From Pratylenchus scribneri (lineage: Eukaryota > Nematoda > Chromadorea > Rhabditida > Pratylenchidae), in the NCBI GenBank assembly GCA_030063045.1, contig JAQSEB010000050.1:682001-746000 (forward strand): a stretch of 64,000 nt of DNA, in the 5' to 3' direction. A program made the position numbers and the translations under genes. The notes under the pieces are model-generated. The model had not been told where the DNA came from and ran no database searches. It saw nothing but the letters and a program-made list of their open reading frames with translations. Of the stretch, positions 34,135 to 44,532 are shown in pieces; positions within the stretch are counted from its first letter, which is position 1, and the number at the start of each line of letters is the position of its first letter.

Positions 34135-37100
34135 TTAAACACTGAATGGGAGGAGTGGAATGAATGTGGTGTTGTATTGTTCTCCTCCTCGTCGTTGCCG
34201 TCGCCAATTCATTAAAAGGGCATTCACCGTTGAATTCAGCAATTGCTCCTCCTCTTGATCCATTTCATCCGCAAATTTCAGCGCATCAAAACTTTGCGGC
34301 ATGAATGCTAAAATTGAGGGAAAATTGTGTGCCAAATTTTAGACCAAATCCCCATTAATTGGCTTATTCTGAAAAATTGCCACGTGAATTTTTGCTAAAA
34401 TGCAGATTCGTCAAAAAAGGTCAATTTATTTTCCACTATTTTCAAGGAATGGAGATACGGTATACCATATCTTTTCTAATTCCTATCAAAATCAAAATAA
34501 CCCCCGGGCAATATCATGATTCGCCTTCTTCCTTTTCCTATTCTTTTTTGATCTGCTGAGTGATGACTGACTGAGTATTATCAAAAAATTTTCCCCAAAT
34601 GCAATAGCCAATTTGGGAAGGCGATATACCATTGGAAAGCTTAAAGTGCCTTTTACAATTTGGTCATTTTAAATTTTAAGAATTTCAACTTTAGAAAAAG
34701 TTACATGCCCTTAAGTATTATAAACTGAATTTTCTTATTAGGTTTTCTAGAGGAAAAGCTGCTTATTTTACTAAATGATTTAGATTTTTAAAATTTAGAA
34801 AGCCAATTTTTAGAGAACATTTAGGGCTTTAAAATGGCATATCGCTTTCCCAAATTTGTTGCCTCCTTATTGAGCTATGGCCAAAAGAAAGTCCTAGTAC
34901 TGGAATTCAAATGGCGAGAATAATTCATCCCGTTTCTCCCATTTCCTCCTATTAATCAAATGATTGAATAACCAAAAATCAAAACCAACCCAATGTGTTT
35001 CGTCGATGATGTTGAAGCAACCACATATTAAAAGTGCGATATGGCCATCCGCCGCCGCCATATGGCCCTCCATTGAATGAGCCACCATTCAATTCTTGCA
35101 CATATTTGAGAATGTCCAACGAGGAAATGTCCTCCTTTTCTGGGTAACGGGCCCGAATTTGGTCAATCAGTTTCAGCAATTCTTTCACTTCAAACTTAAA
35201 TACAAAAAAAACATATTTTGGCCTCTTCCCATATGGATCTGACCCAATTTGACGCTGATTAAAATAATTCATCAAAGACTGAACTAATTTTGATGCTTTT
35301 GCTATCAAATTAAAGAGCACACATTTGGCTATCAAATAATATTAATTATATTTAAATCGGTTCAAAAATGATGAAGTATGCAAAAAAAAACCCAACGAAA
35401 ATTTAGCTAATCCATAGTTACGGTCATTTTAAACGGTTTTTTGTGCATAATTCCATCAATTCTGAATTAATTTAAATAAAATTAATATCATTTGATAGCC
35501 AAAAGTCTGCTCTTTAATCTGATACTAAAAACACCAAAAATGGTTCATTCCTTGATGAGTTATTTAGGGGCATATCCGTTTGGTTCACCTCCATTTGTTG
35601 TTGTTGCTTTTTGGCAGCCCGCCTTTTGGCCCAATTGATTTTACGGCCAAAATAGTGAATTTTGAGGAAAATCCTATACAAAATGATGAATTCAAAATAA
35701 AATAATATTTTATTATGAATTTTGACCATTTCAATTCGCTTGCGGCCAAATCAGCGCACATTGAGAGGACCGCAAGCCCAAAAGTGACAAATACCAAAAT
35801 GTAGACCAGCGTCATTAGATGGTCAAAATCGGTGGGAATTTCGCTCATCGTCAAATTTGCCACCAAATTGAATGTGACGAAGAAACCCTTTTTTGGGGGA
35901 ATATATTTATCGATAAATTATTTCTCCTGAAATGGGACAATTCAATATAGGCTATTCTTTTGGCCATTGCTCAACAAGGAAGCAACCAATTTGCGAAGGC
36001 GAAATGCCATTTGAAAGCCCTAATTATCCTCTAAAATGTGGCTTAAATATTTTTTTTTGAAAATTTTTAAAAAATTATATTAAAAGTGGCTTTCACCAGA
36101 AACCTTTAAAAATTCGAGTCTATTACACTTAAAGGCATTTAACATTTTTTAAAGCTGAATTTTAAAAATTTTAAAATAGATGAATTGTAGAGGACACTTT
36201 GGGCTTTCGATTGATATATTGCCTTCCTAGATTGGACATTGCCTCACTGAGCTATTGGCCAATAACCAAGGAAGGTATGCTCAGTCGATGGTTCAGAATC
36301 GCCCCACCCAATTTCTCCCTCATTGTTTAATTTTATGTTTACCTCAATGAAATTTCGATCACTTCCACCGGCTGCCATATAGACTAGGCCACCAAGCATA
36401 CAAAAGAGGAGAAGAATGGCTGCATTTACGGACAGAGGCAATCTGCGTTTTCCAACAACTCCTTTTGCCCCGGTTGATTCGTCAGTCTTTTTGGCCACCA
36501 AATTAACGGCCTCATTCTTTTGTGGTTCCTCATTTTCACCACTTCGCCTTCCGCCTTTTTTCCCTTTCTTGGTTTTGGCAAAGGCGATCCTATGAATTGT
36601 AAAATATTCACAAAAAAATGAAGGAAATTCAGAATAACATTGGCTTTTGGAGTCGATTCAATGAATTCAATGCCTTTGTTTCGACCTGTGAAATAACTTG
36701 ACCGGTTCGTTGACGGAAACCGCACAAGGCAGAAAGTCGGTTGAACGCGCGCTAAAAAAATGTGGGGAGTTTTCGTAGGGGATGATTCAGTATAGTCGAT
36801 TTAGTATATATATCTTGGCTTTTTGGCCCAAAGCTCAAACCAATCTGTGAATGTGATATAATATTTTAAAGCCCAAAATGTCCTCTAAAAATTGGTCAAT
36901 TTAGATTTGATAAAATTCAAGCTTTTAAAGAAGGTATACATATATTTAAATATGAGTATAATAAACCCGGATATTAGAAAGAAAAGCCGCTTATTACATA
37001 TAATGTGTTTTAAATTTTGAAAAATTTTAAATAGCCACTTTTTAGTGGACAGATAGGGCTCTCGAATGGCATTTGGCATGTCACTTTCAAGATGGTTAAT

Positions 37101-38791
37101 TCAGTGTTGAACTATAGCTAGCCCAAAAGAACCACCAAGGTATTCTGGGAATTTGGATTTTCTTACCAAAATTCGATCATAGCAAGCCAAAACAACGTCC
37201 GAAAGGAATCGACCAATGTCGACGGCGGCCAACACCGTCAGCGGGATGCCCAAAAGGCCATAGCCAATGGAAAGCCATTGGCCAAGTGGGGTCATTGGAG
37301 TGGCCGAACCATAGCCGGTTGTGGTCAAAAAAGGGAGGAGGGGGAATAAATTGGGTTTAGATCAGTCCAAATTTTCACCGTTTAAAAGCATCGAAGATAG
37401 AACCAATTTTAATAAATTTGTTATCAAATTAAAGAGCAGTGTTTTGGCTATCCAATGATATTAATTTTTATTTAAATTGGTTCAGAATTAGTGAAGTTGT
37501 GCAAAAAAATATTAAAAATGATTTTTATTATATGGATTAGCGAAATTTTCAATGGTTTTTTTATGCACAACTTCATCAATTTTTAATCAATTTAAATAAA
37601 TTTATTTTCATTTGATAGTCCACAGTCTGCTCTTTAATTTGATAATAAAAACATCAAAATAGGCCCATTCCTAGATGAGTTATAAGCGTTCGCGACAAGT
37701 TGGTCAAGGTCGAGAGCTAGCCTCAAATTATACCAAAATGGAAAGGGCATAGAGGATGGAGGACATTGGATTCCATCGAGGTGGCAATACTGAATCCAGT
37801 TGTGGCTCAGTGGCTGCCTCCAAACGGAATTGTGGACCTTCGAAGAAACGTGAAATTCGGCCCAATGATGCGTAGATGCCCTCCCGGAATTGAAGGCGTT
37901 GTTCGGCCGATAAATCTGGATTGGCCCAGAGGCCGCATTCTTCGCCCATTGCCGAGGCAATTTGTTCGTAAACTTCGGCTAAAATTATGGATTATTTTGG
38001 TACGGATCATTTTTTGGAAAAGATGAGAGGGTAGGGAAATTGAACATAAACGTCATTGGTTTTTGGTCCACATCGCAGCGAGGCAATTGCCAATTCTGGA
38101 AGGAGATATACTATTTGAAAGCTAAAAGTGCCCTCTATAATTTGGCTTTTTTATATTTTTTTTGAAATTCAATCTTTATATTATGAGTTGAGGCCTTTTT
38201 GGATGTAACTAATAAGCCTCGAATTTTTGAGGAAAAGCTGCTTATTTTTCTATTTCTTTAAATCTTTAAATTTTCAAAAATTTAGTTATGCCACTTTTTA
38301 GAGGACATTTAGAGCTTTCAAATGACATAACCCCTTCCTGAATTGGTTGCTCCTCCTTGTTAAGATATAGCCAAAAAGTAACCTAAAAAGTTATAGAAAA
38401 TTTTTTAAATTGTAATTGGAATAATTTGAGCAAAAAGGAATATGCCCTCAAACTCAACAAATTCTTTGCAATTTTTTCTCTTGTTGTTGTCGTTCAGCAC
38501 TGTGTTCAACACGGGCAAATGCCCATGCGCCGACCATCAAATAGAGAAAAAGCAGCAAATAAAGTGAAACATGGGGAAGGGCAATTTTGAAGAACTGAAA
38601 AAAATTTCAAAAATATAAAAATCATTGCCACTGGCCTGTCGCATTTTTTCGGCTTCTTCCTTTTGTTGAACATTTTTCTTGCCTTCCACATTTCCGGTGC
38701 TGGCCATTGAGGCCGAATTTGGCCGACTTCTTTTGATCAACCCGATGCCATCAATTTCATTCGCATTTTGATCCGACGATTTTTGGGTCAT
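34135..38791 (-). CDS. TWK-type two-pore-domain potassium channel with atypical second pore
   Basis: Plasma-membrane K2P subunit setting resting potassium leak. Ten exons, reading leftwards: 38791-38636, 38594-38459, 37978-37734, 37325-37167, 36751-36726, 36589-36343, 35887-35727, 35673-35589, 35194-35086 and 34307-34135; 498 aa with phases closing. M1 is LPHVSLYLLLFLYLMVGAWA with the following ARVEHSAE. The long M1-P1 loop ends RWNPMSSILYALSIL. The P1 filter is TTTGYGSATP, then M2 (LLGIPLTVLAAVDIGRFLSD). The M3 start is RRLPLSVNAAILLLFCMLGG. The P2 region is FIEGFFVTFNLVANLTMSEI, then M4 (YILVFVTFGLAVLSMCADLA). A cytosolic tail follows with WIFLKIHYFGRK and EVKELLKLIDQIRARYPEKE. The tiny exon 36751-36726 and the donor at 35086 are the least secure; without that donor the protein ends NTLGWF at about 34979. 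The first intron uses a GC donor. Confidence 0.9.
34588..34889. repeat. Family B foldback element, copy B10 (K2P last intron)
   Basis: The left end is partly degraded (GCAATAGCCAATTTGGGAAG); the right arm is complete (GAGCTATGGCCAAAAG). It lies inside the modelled intron 34308-35085. Confidence 0.82.
35244..35584. repeat. Family A foldback element, copy A5 (K2P intron 8)
   Basis: About 341 of the 394 bp of this intron. The end nearest the donor (CCAAACGGATATGCC on the coding strand) begins only five bases after the exon boundary. Both GAGCAGAC/GTCTGCTC blocks are present. Confidence 0.9.
35956..36264. repeat. Family B foldback element, copy B11 (K2P intron 6)
   Basis: Both arms present (TTTTGGCCATTGCTCAAC; GAGCTATTGGCCAATAAC). 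It lies between the M3 exon and the atypical P2 exon, in a 455-bp intron. Confidence 0.86.
36820..37130. repeat. Family B foldback element, copy B12 (K2P intron 4)
   Basis: Diverged copy: TTTTTGGCCCAAAGCTCAA on the left, GAACTATAGCTAGCCCAAAA on the right, with TGTCCTCTAAAAATTGG inside. The intron is 415 bp. Confidence 0.8.
37367..37703. repeat. Family A foldback element, copy A6 (K2P intron 3)
   Basis: About 337 of 408 bp of the intron that splits the P1 pore helix from the selectivity filter. Ends are CCAAATTTTCACCGTTTA and CGCGACAAGTTGG; both arms are present. Confidence 0.9.
38060..38378. repeat. Family B foldback element, copy B13 (K2P intron 2)
   Basis: Diverged copy with GTTTTTGGTCCACATCGCAG on the left and a GATATAGCCAAAAAG right end. 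AGAGGACATTTAGAGCTTTC marks the right arm. The intron is 480 bp. Confidence 0.82.
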
Positions 38792-39127
38792 TTTTGCTAA
38801 ATAAATAAATTTGAAACTATTTTATTCGTGAAGAGAAGAGTTTAGTGAATAAGAAAACATTTTATTTAGGATTATTTTAATTTAATTTGAATTTTCTATG
38901 AATTTTTAAAATTTGTTTCCTCTTTTCATATTGCCTTCCTTCTTCCCTTCATCAATAATTGCCTCAAAGTAAATTCACCTATCACTTTTTTCTTTCTTTT
39001 TAAAAGAGGGAATACGGTAATCAAAAAATGAGATAACCAAAGAAGGGAGATGAGCGTTCATTTTTCTTTAATAAGGGCATAAATGATGGGTCCCTCTTCT
39101 TCATTGACATGCCACAATTGAACAATA

Positions 39128-39419
39128 GTTTTTGGACCATAACTCATCGAGGCAATTGCCAAATTAGTAAGGCGATATGCCATTTGAAAGGGCTGAATGT
39201 TCTCTTTAAAGTGGCCTCAAATAATTTCATAAAATCCAATTTTTTAAAAAGTTGGAGATTGAACAACTCGTTTCTCCAGGGAAAATTCATATTTTCTTCA
39301 AATAATTATAAAATTCAATAAATTTAATAAAGCCTTTTTGTAAATAAGCTTCAGCCTTCCAAATGGAATATAACTTTCTCAAATTGGCAATTGCCTCGGT
39401 GAACTATGGGCCTAAAAGG
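39128..39419. repeat. Family B foldback element, copy B14
   Basis: Diverged member (GTTTTTGGACCATAACTCAT; GAACTATGGGCCTAAAAGG), first of three same-family copies spaced about 40 bp apart. Confidence 0.78.
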
Positions 39420-39462
39420 AGATAAGAAAAAGGGCGAAAGTTGCATTTCGGTATCAGCCTAG

Positions 39463-39776
39463 GTTTTTGACCCATAATTCAGCGAGGCTATGGCCTAATT
39501 AGGATGGCGATATATCATTTTAAAGGTCTAAATTTCCTCTTTATAATGGCCTTTATAAATATTTTAATTTTCACTTTTCTAAAAAATTACAAGCTTACAA
39601 ATAGAAAACAATTCGAGTAATTCCTTCTCCAGGGAAGATGGATATTTTCTTCAAATAATTTATTAATTCAATAATATTTAAATAAAGAAATTTTGTTTAG
39701 AAAACTCAGACCTTTAAAATGACATATTGCCTTCTTTATTTGGTTTTAGCCCCGTTGAGATTGAGCCGAAAAGAGA
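39463..39776. repeat. Family B foldback element, copy B15
   Basis: Diverged member (TTTTTGACCCATAATTCAGC; GTTGAGATTGAGCCGAAAAG). Related to B14 and B16 by a shared GGCCT(T/A)TATTAA-like inner block. Confidence 0.75.
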
Positions 39777-39818
39777 GTAGAGTTAAGAGAGTTATAGATG
39801 TTTTATATATACTCAAAA

Positions 39819-40119
39819 GTTTTTGGCTCATAACTCAACGAGGCTGTGATCAATTTGGGAAGGCGATATGTCATTTGAAAGGTCTGGATTTTCTCTAAAG
39901 TGGCCTTTATTAATTCTTTAACATTCAATTTTTGATAAAATTCGAAGCCCGAGAATGGGACCAACCCGAGTTATTCTGTCTCAGAAAATGCAAATATCGA
40001 AATATTTTTGTAACTCAAATATTTGAATAAAGCCACTTTTAAAAGGACATTTAGGGTTTTCTAATAGCATATCGCCATCCCAGATTGGTAATAGCCTCTT
40101 TGGGAATTGGGCCAAAAAA
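39819..40119. repeat. Family B foldback element, copy B16
   Basis: TTTTTGGCTCATAACTCAAC on the left and GGGAATTGGGCCAAAAAAC on the right, with a GCATATCGCCATCCC block. Confidence 0.8.
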
Positions 40120-40651
40120 CAATACAAGTATCGAAATGTCCTGCTCCCGTCGGAAGAGGCAAAAAAATGGGAGGAGGGGGACCTCAGCTGCTGTCTTATG
40201 GAATGGATCTGGCCAATATATAATTGAGTAATTTTGGGCTAGGGCCAATTAGCCCAAAAATGGGGGAAATGTCCGATATGGAATATGGGCTAATAGGAGA
40301 AATATGAATGACAATTTCCCTCCTTTTTTCATATTTTCAGCCAATTTTCTGTGCCAATGCCAAAACAAAAGCCAATTCTTTTGTGTTTGTTTATTTATTG
40401 CCAACATTTATTATATAATAAAATTCATAATAATTCACAGAATGGAGAGAAAGTGGAATAAATGTTTTAGAAAATTTGGTGGGAATAAATTAAGGATAAA
40501 AACAACAAAAAAATTTGATGATGGTTGGATGGTCATTTTTTGTTTGGTTTAAATAAATAAAAGGCAGCGAATTTAATTTAATTATTAAGCAAGGGTTATT
40601 TATCCATCAATTCATCATCTACATCCAATTCCAATTCATTCATTGATTTAT

Positions 40652-42294
40652 TCACATGGTTTGAGTGAGTTGTTTGTCCATAAAGCGTCGTTTGGCAAAA
40701 CAAAGCCACCACTGAAAAATTTTTGGGTACAAATTATTTAATTTTTATCGAGGATAAAATTAATTGAATTTGTCCAAAATTAATATTTTTGTATATTATT
40801 TAAATATTTTTTGTTCATGCCCTGAATCCCGTTCAATTTTTAAAAATGTGTGAGGCATTGAACAGTTAAGGTTGACATGATTATTTTTTGCTTTTACATT
40901 CAGACAGGTGGACAACATTGATTTATGCCCAAAATTACGATTTGGGGAGGATGCTATCCGTTTTAGAATGTGTTTTTAAACAAAAAATTAAAATTTTTAA
41001 AATTTTGAAAAATTTAAAATTGGAAAAAAATTTTAAAAAAATTTAAAAAATGAAAATTGAAAGCCACCTTTGAAGGGGGCGCCTCCGAATCGGCAAAAAC
41101 CCTGTCAATGAGTCGATTGCCCAATTCTTGGCGAAGTTGTTGTAAAAAATTGCGCATTGTCTCTGAAAATGAATTGTGAAAATTATTTTAAATTTAATTC
41201 ATTAAAAAATTTCCTATTCCGGATACATCCTAACCTTAGAAAAATTGATAAAATGATTAAAAAATGATTGGACTTTACCGGGAATCGAACCTGTAACCCC
41301 CTTTCTCCTAAAACAAGCACTCTACCACTCAACCACCGAGACATTATGATTTGTTCAACTCAAAAAATATAAGATATACCCAACTTATTGCCATTTATTA
41401 TAATTAAATGAGGACTGAACCAATTTTGATGATTTTAGTATCAAATTAAAGAACAGACTCTGGGCTATTAAATGATATTAATTTTATTTAATTTTGTTTA
41501 AAAATTATGAAATTATGCCCAAAAAACGACTGAACATTTTGCTAATCTATAGTAAAGGTCAATATAAATTGTTTTTTGGGGCATAAGGCATAACTCAATA
41601 AATTTTAAACCAATTAAAATAAAATTAATATTATTTGATAGCCAAAAGTCTGCTCTTTAATTTGATAAAAAAATTATCAAAATTGGTTCAGTCTTTAATG
41701 ACTTATTTTGAACAGTGTCAAGTTGACCGATTCCCCCAACCAACCTTCTTCCTGTGCATTCGCCGGCGGCTTGAAAAGGCCAGGAAATGGGAAAGCATTT
41801 TCGCCGGGAATTGGAAAACTTCGATGGCTGTCCAGCGCCAATGTTAACAAATCCTTGCTGGCTTGCAACTTTTTTGGGCTCTGCGAAATTCAAAATAATT
41901 TTTAATTTATTATGAATTTTTTGAACCTTTTGCAATTTTTTCAAGCATTCAGTGATGTAAAGGAACAAATAAATGAGCGTCCGGTCGGCTGGCCCTTTGA
42001 TTTCAAAATTCCGGAAGAACACATTTGGCTTGAAATAAAGGAGTGCTTCGTCCACAATGTCCTCCATGGATGGATCATCTTTACGGTCATTTTTGATTAT
42101 TTTTTTCAATTTTATTAAACCCAATTTTGGTGCCGGCCCCTTTGCGGTGGTTTTCAACGGCAGAATTGCCATATTGCCAACGAGTTGCGGTGCTGGGACG
42201 CTGCCCGATTGGGGTTGATTGAATTTGGAATGATAAGCCTAAAATGAACATTTTATTCAATTAATTTAATTTATTGGAAATAGCAAACCGGCAT
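40652..42294 (-). CDS. ARPC3: Arp2/3 complex subunit 3 (ARPC3, p21-Arc)
   Basis: Subunit of the Arp2/3 complex, which nucleates branched actin. Exons, reading leftwards: 42294-42289 (just ATGCCG), 42238-41927, 41880-41745, 41162-41068 and 40711-40652; 202 aa. Conserved blocks in order are [108 protein letters not shown] and [16 protein letters not shown]. The 14 residues after GPAPKLG, absent from the usual family sequence, are flanked by GT and AAAG and could be an unspliced in-frame 42-bp intron; removing them gives 188 aa, closer to the usual 178. A TATTTTTAG acceptor lies about 50 nt before the ATG. It is the third gene of the same-strand cluster with APC11 and the PH protein. Confidence 0.96.
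41274..41343 (-). pseudogene. tRNA-like sequence, probably a tRNA pseudogene (ARPC3 intron)
   Basis: On the minus strand there is a good A box (GGTGGTTGAGTGGTAGAGTG), an anticodon-loop-like TTTTAGGAG and a perfect B box (GGTTCGATTCC) at the right spacing. The acceptor stem does not pair well (GTCTCGG against TAAAGTC), and the T stem has two mismatches. It looks like a decayed tRNA or a tRNA-derived element and is probably not functional. The anticodon cannot be assigned safely. It lies in the same intron as family A copy A7. Confidence 0.55.
41380..41725. repeat. Family A foldback element, copy A7 (ARPC3 intron)
   Basis: About 346 bp. CCAACTTATTGCCATTTATT on the left, AGTGTCAAGTTGAC on the right, both arms present. 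It lies in the 582-bp intron 41163-41744. Confidence 0.9.
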
Positions 42295-42583
42295 ATTCAC
42301 ACTCAATTAATCAATAATTACACAAGGTTTTGTGATGCCAATTCCTAAAAATATTTTAAATTTGAAAGAAATGAAATAAAAATTGAAAATATTATTTTGA
42401 TCAATCATTTTAACATTATTTTTGTTATTAAATTAAATCAATAAAAATTATTTATAATTAACCGGTTCCAAATATGAATAAGTCAAATTAGAATAAAATA
42501 ATTAAATAAACAATTAATAATTAAAAGTAATAAAATTGAGATTGCATTTGTGTCAATTTTGTTCACTTCCGCCAGCTTTTCCA

Positions 42584-43211
42584 TCAATTTTGGCCGCTTT
42601 TTTTGTCCATAATTTCCTTTTGTTCATTCTTTGCTTGCCTATCCCTTTCGTCATGTTCACATTCCAGCGATTCTTTTGTGGCACGCATAAAATCAATTGA
42701 GCAGGAAGTGAGCAGGGAAATCCAATTTTTCAACTGGTCAAAGTCAGGGGCGGCCATCAAATAATTATGGCCTGTTCTGAAATGGCCAAAAATTAATTTA
42801 AATAAACATTTTTGGATTTACGTGTTGAATTTGATGAAGAATGAGCATTCTTTGCCGGTCACATTGTCATCGGCCAATTCCACAATGCAATCCTCCATTA
42901 TGATTAAAAGGACCGGAATTTCCATCCGCTCTGCCGTTTGGAACATGAACAGGAGGTTGGCCTTTAAAATTGAGGAATAATTTGGCAATTGGTTTAACTC
43001 CGATTTAAAAAATGAAAGCCCCAACCTTAGGTATTTTACCTTGAGAATTGCATAAAGTCGGCGCCAATGATCATCCTAAATTACTTTTTTTACATTAAAA
43101 TAATATAATTAAAAAAAAAGAAACCTGAAAAACTTGAAGATATCCGCAAATGCGTTGTTCATATGCTTTGTCGGTGATCAGCGAGACCAATGTGCTGCTA
43201 TTGGCCAACAT
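42584..43211 (-). CDS. PH-domain protein, Sesquipedalian/PHETA-like
   Basis: Probable endosome or trans-Golgi adaptor that binds phosphoinositides through a single PH domain. Exons, reading leftwards: 43211-43125, 43075-43040, 42961-42822 and 42776-42584; 151 aa, phases closing. The PH domain fills about residues 16-118: AYEQRICGYLQVFQ, WRRLYAILKANLLFMFQTAE, VLLIIMEDCIVELADD, FFIKFNTTGHNYLMAAPD, then QLKNWISLLTSCSIDFMRAT. The order of first strand, WRR, ANLLFMF, the EDC-VEL strand and a final helix running into a S-x-D-x-x-R segment matches Sesquipedalian/FAM109 proteins. The vertebrate proteins are longer and carry a C-terminal F&H motif for OCRL; I see none here, only a short charged tail. 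The family-level PH call is firm; PHETA orthology is inferred. It lies between APC11 and ARPC3 on the same strand. Confidence 0.8.
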
Positions 43212-43376
43212 TTTGGAAATAAATGGGCCCAGAAAATGGATATTAAATATATTTAAAATTTAAGAGATATTCAAACAATTTGAAATTGTTAACTTTTGTA
43301 AATTAAAATATTCTTCAATCTTTATTTGGCAATAAACAATTGTGAATCATTGAAAAAATTGTCAAAATAATTGTTG

Positions 43377-43895
43377 TCAACTGCTGGCAAATTTCCACTC
43401 TTGTCTGCACAATGGACAAACCGACTTTTGGCCATTTTGTGTGTTCGTCCATTTCAGAATGCAATGCATGTGGAAAGCATGTGTGCATGCGCCGAGGGCC
43501 TAAATTAATATTTTATTTTTCAATTAAATTAATTGACAAACCAATGGACAATCATCGCCCGGAAATTTGCAATCGACGCAGCAAGCCTCAAAAGAAGTCC
43601 GGCAAATTCCACAATTGTCCCCTTTGCCATCAATCCAACGCCATTCACCAACAATTTTCAGCCGTTTAATTTTGACTTTTAGCCGAGTTTGTGTTGGCAA
43701 TTCCAGTGGGGATTCTCCCTCCACAGTCAATGGCGATGTGGAAATTGTCAATTGGGTTTGTTGCTTTGGTTGTTCCTAAAATAATTTGATTTAAATGCAT
43801 TTTAAAGTTGAAAAAGCGGGAACCTTTGGCTCATCTTCCTTTTGTCCATCAAAATCATCATCGGAATTTGAAAATGAACCGTCGTCATCCATCAT
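43377..43895 (-). CDS. apc-11: Anaphase-promoting complex subunit 11 (RING-H2)
   Basis: Catalytic RING subunit of the APC/C ubiquitin ligase, which recruits the E2 to ubiquitinate cyclins and securin. Exons, reading leftwards: 43895-43824, 43775-43542 and 43499-43377; 142 aa. After a roughly 55-residue N-terminal extension comes the conserved domain: LKVKIKRLKIVGEWRWIDG, NCGICRTSFEACCVDCKFPG, DDCPLALGACTHAFHMHCIL, KSVCPLCRQEWKF. All RING-H2 metal ligands and the hallmark GEWRW and CRQEWKF motifs are present. The usual family length is about 85 aa, so the acidic, Ser/Thr/Pro-rich N terminus (MMDDDGSFSNSDDDFD) is extra. AATAAA occurs on the coding strand about 45 nt past the stop. It is first in a three-gene same-strand cluster, 165 bp from the PH protein. 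Confidence 0.96.
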
Positions 43896-44442
43896 TATTT
43901 AGTTAATTTATTTTTAATAAATGTGCTTTTTATTTCACCTTGGTAAAATTAATAACAAATAAAAAAAATTTATTGTTTAATTTATTTTGTTTCTTATTTT
44001 ATTGCTTAGATCACAACGAGACTTTTTTTGATCATTTTTGATTTGATTTTTGATGATCGAATTAACGAATAACGATTAATTAAATTGGATCTAATATCTT
44101 CAAAAAATAGAACGCCAAAATAATTAGAATAGTCATTTATTTGAATTTTTGATGTACCGTATATTTGATATTGGGAAAATTTTTTTGGCCTCCACTCCAA
44201 TTGTGTTGCATTTCGATTTGTGAATAATTTGCAGAATAAAATCGACTAATTTTTCGAGAATTTTTATAAAAAAAATGAGTATATCCCAAATAGGTATTTT
44301 TCGAAAATTTTGGAAAAAAAAATGGGGAAGAGGGTGTCTGGAAAGTTACATTTTCGTAGGTTAAGTAGGCTAAAATGTAAAATCATCTTGTTTTAAAAAC
44401 ACATAAAAATAATAAGAATTTGATAATAAAAAAAAACATTTA

Positions 44443-44532
44443 CTTTCTGGGAAACAAATTAGCAACCTTTGTTATTGCCCAAGGCAAACTCTCCCTCTCC
44501 CTCTCCACAGCTCTCCACCACTTAACTACGGT
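44443..44532 (-). pseudogene. Decayed tRNA-like remnant, related to 41274-41343
   Basis: On the minus strand, CCGTAGTTAAGTGGTGGAGA matches the A-box region of the tRNA-like sequence at 41274, and GGTTGCTAATTTGTTTCCCA followed by GAAAG matches its GGTTACAGGTTCGATTCCCG end. The B box is destroyed and the middle is a purine-rich GGAGAGGGAGAG tract. It looks like a second, more decayed copy of the same element. Confidence 0.4.

Larger units (their letters stand above)
38792..40651. other. Intergenic region between K2P channel and ARPC3
   Basis: 1860 bp with no exon I can support. It contains three family B copies in a row. A TTATTTATTTAG acceptor-like site lies 5-6 nt before the K2P start codon on the minus strand. 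The K2P promoter presumably lies here. Confidence 0.5.
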
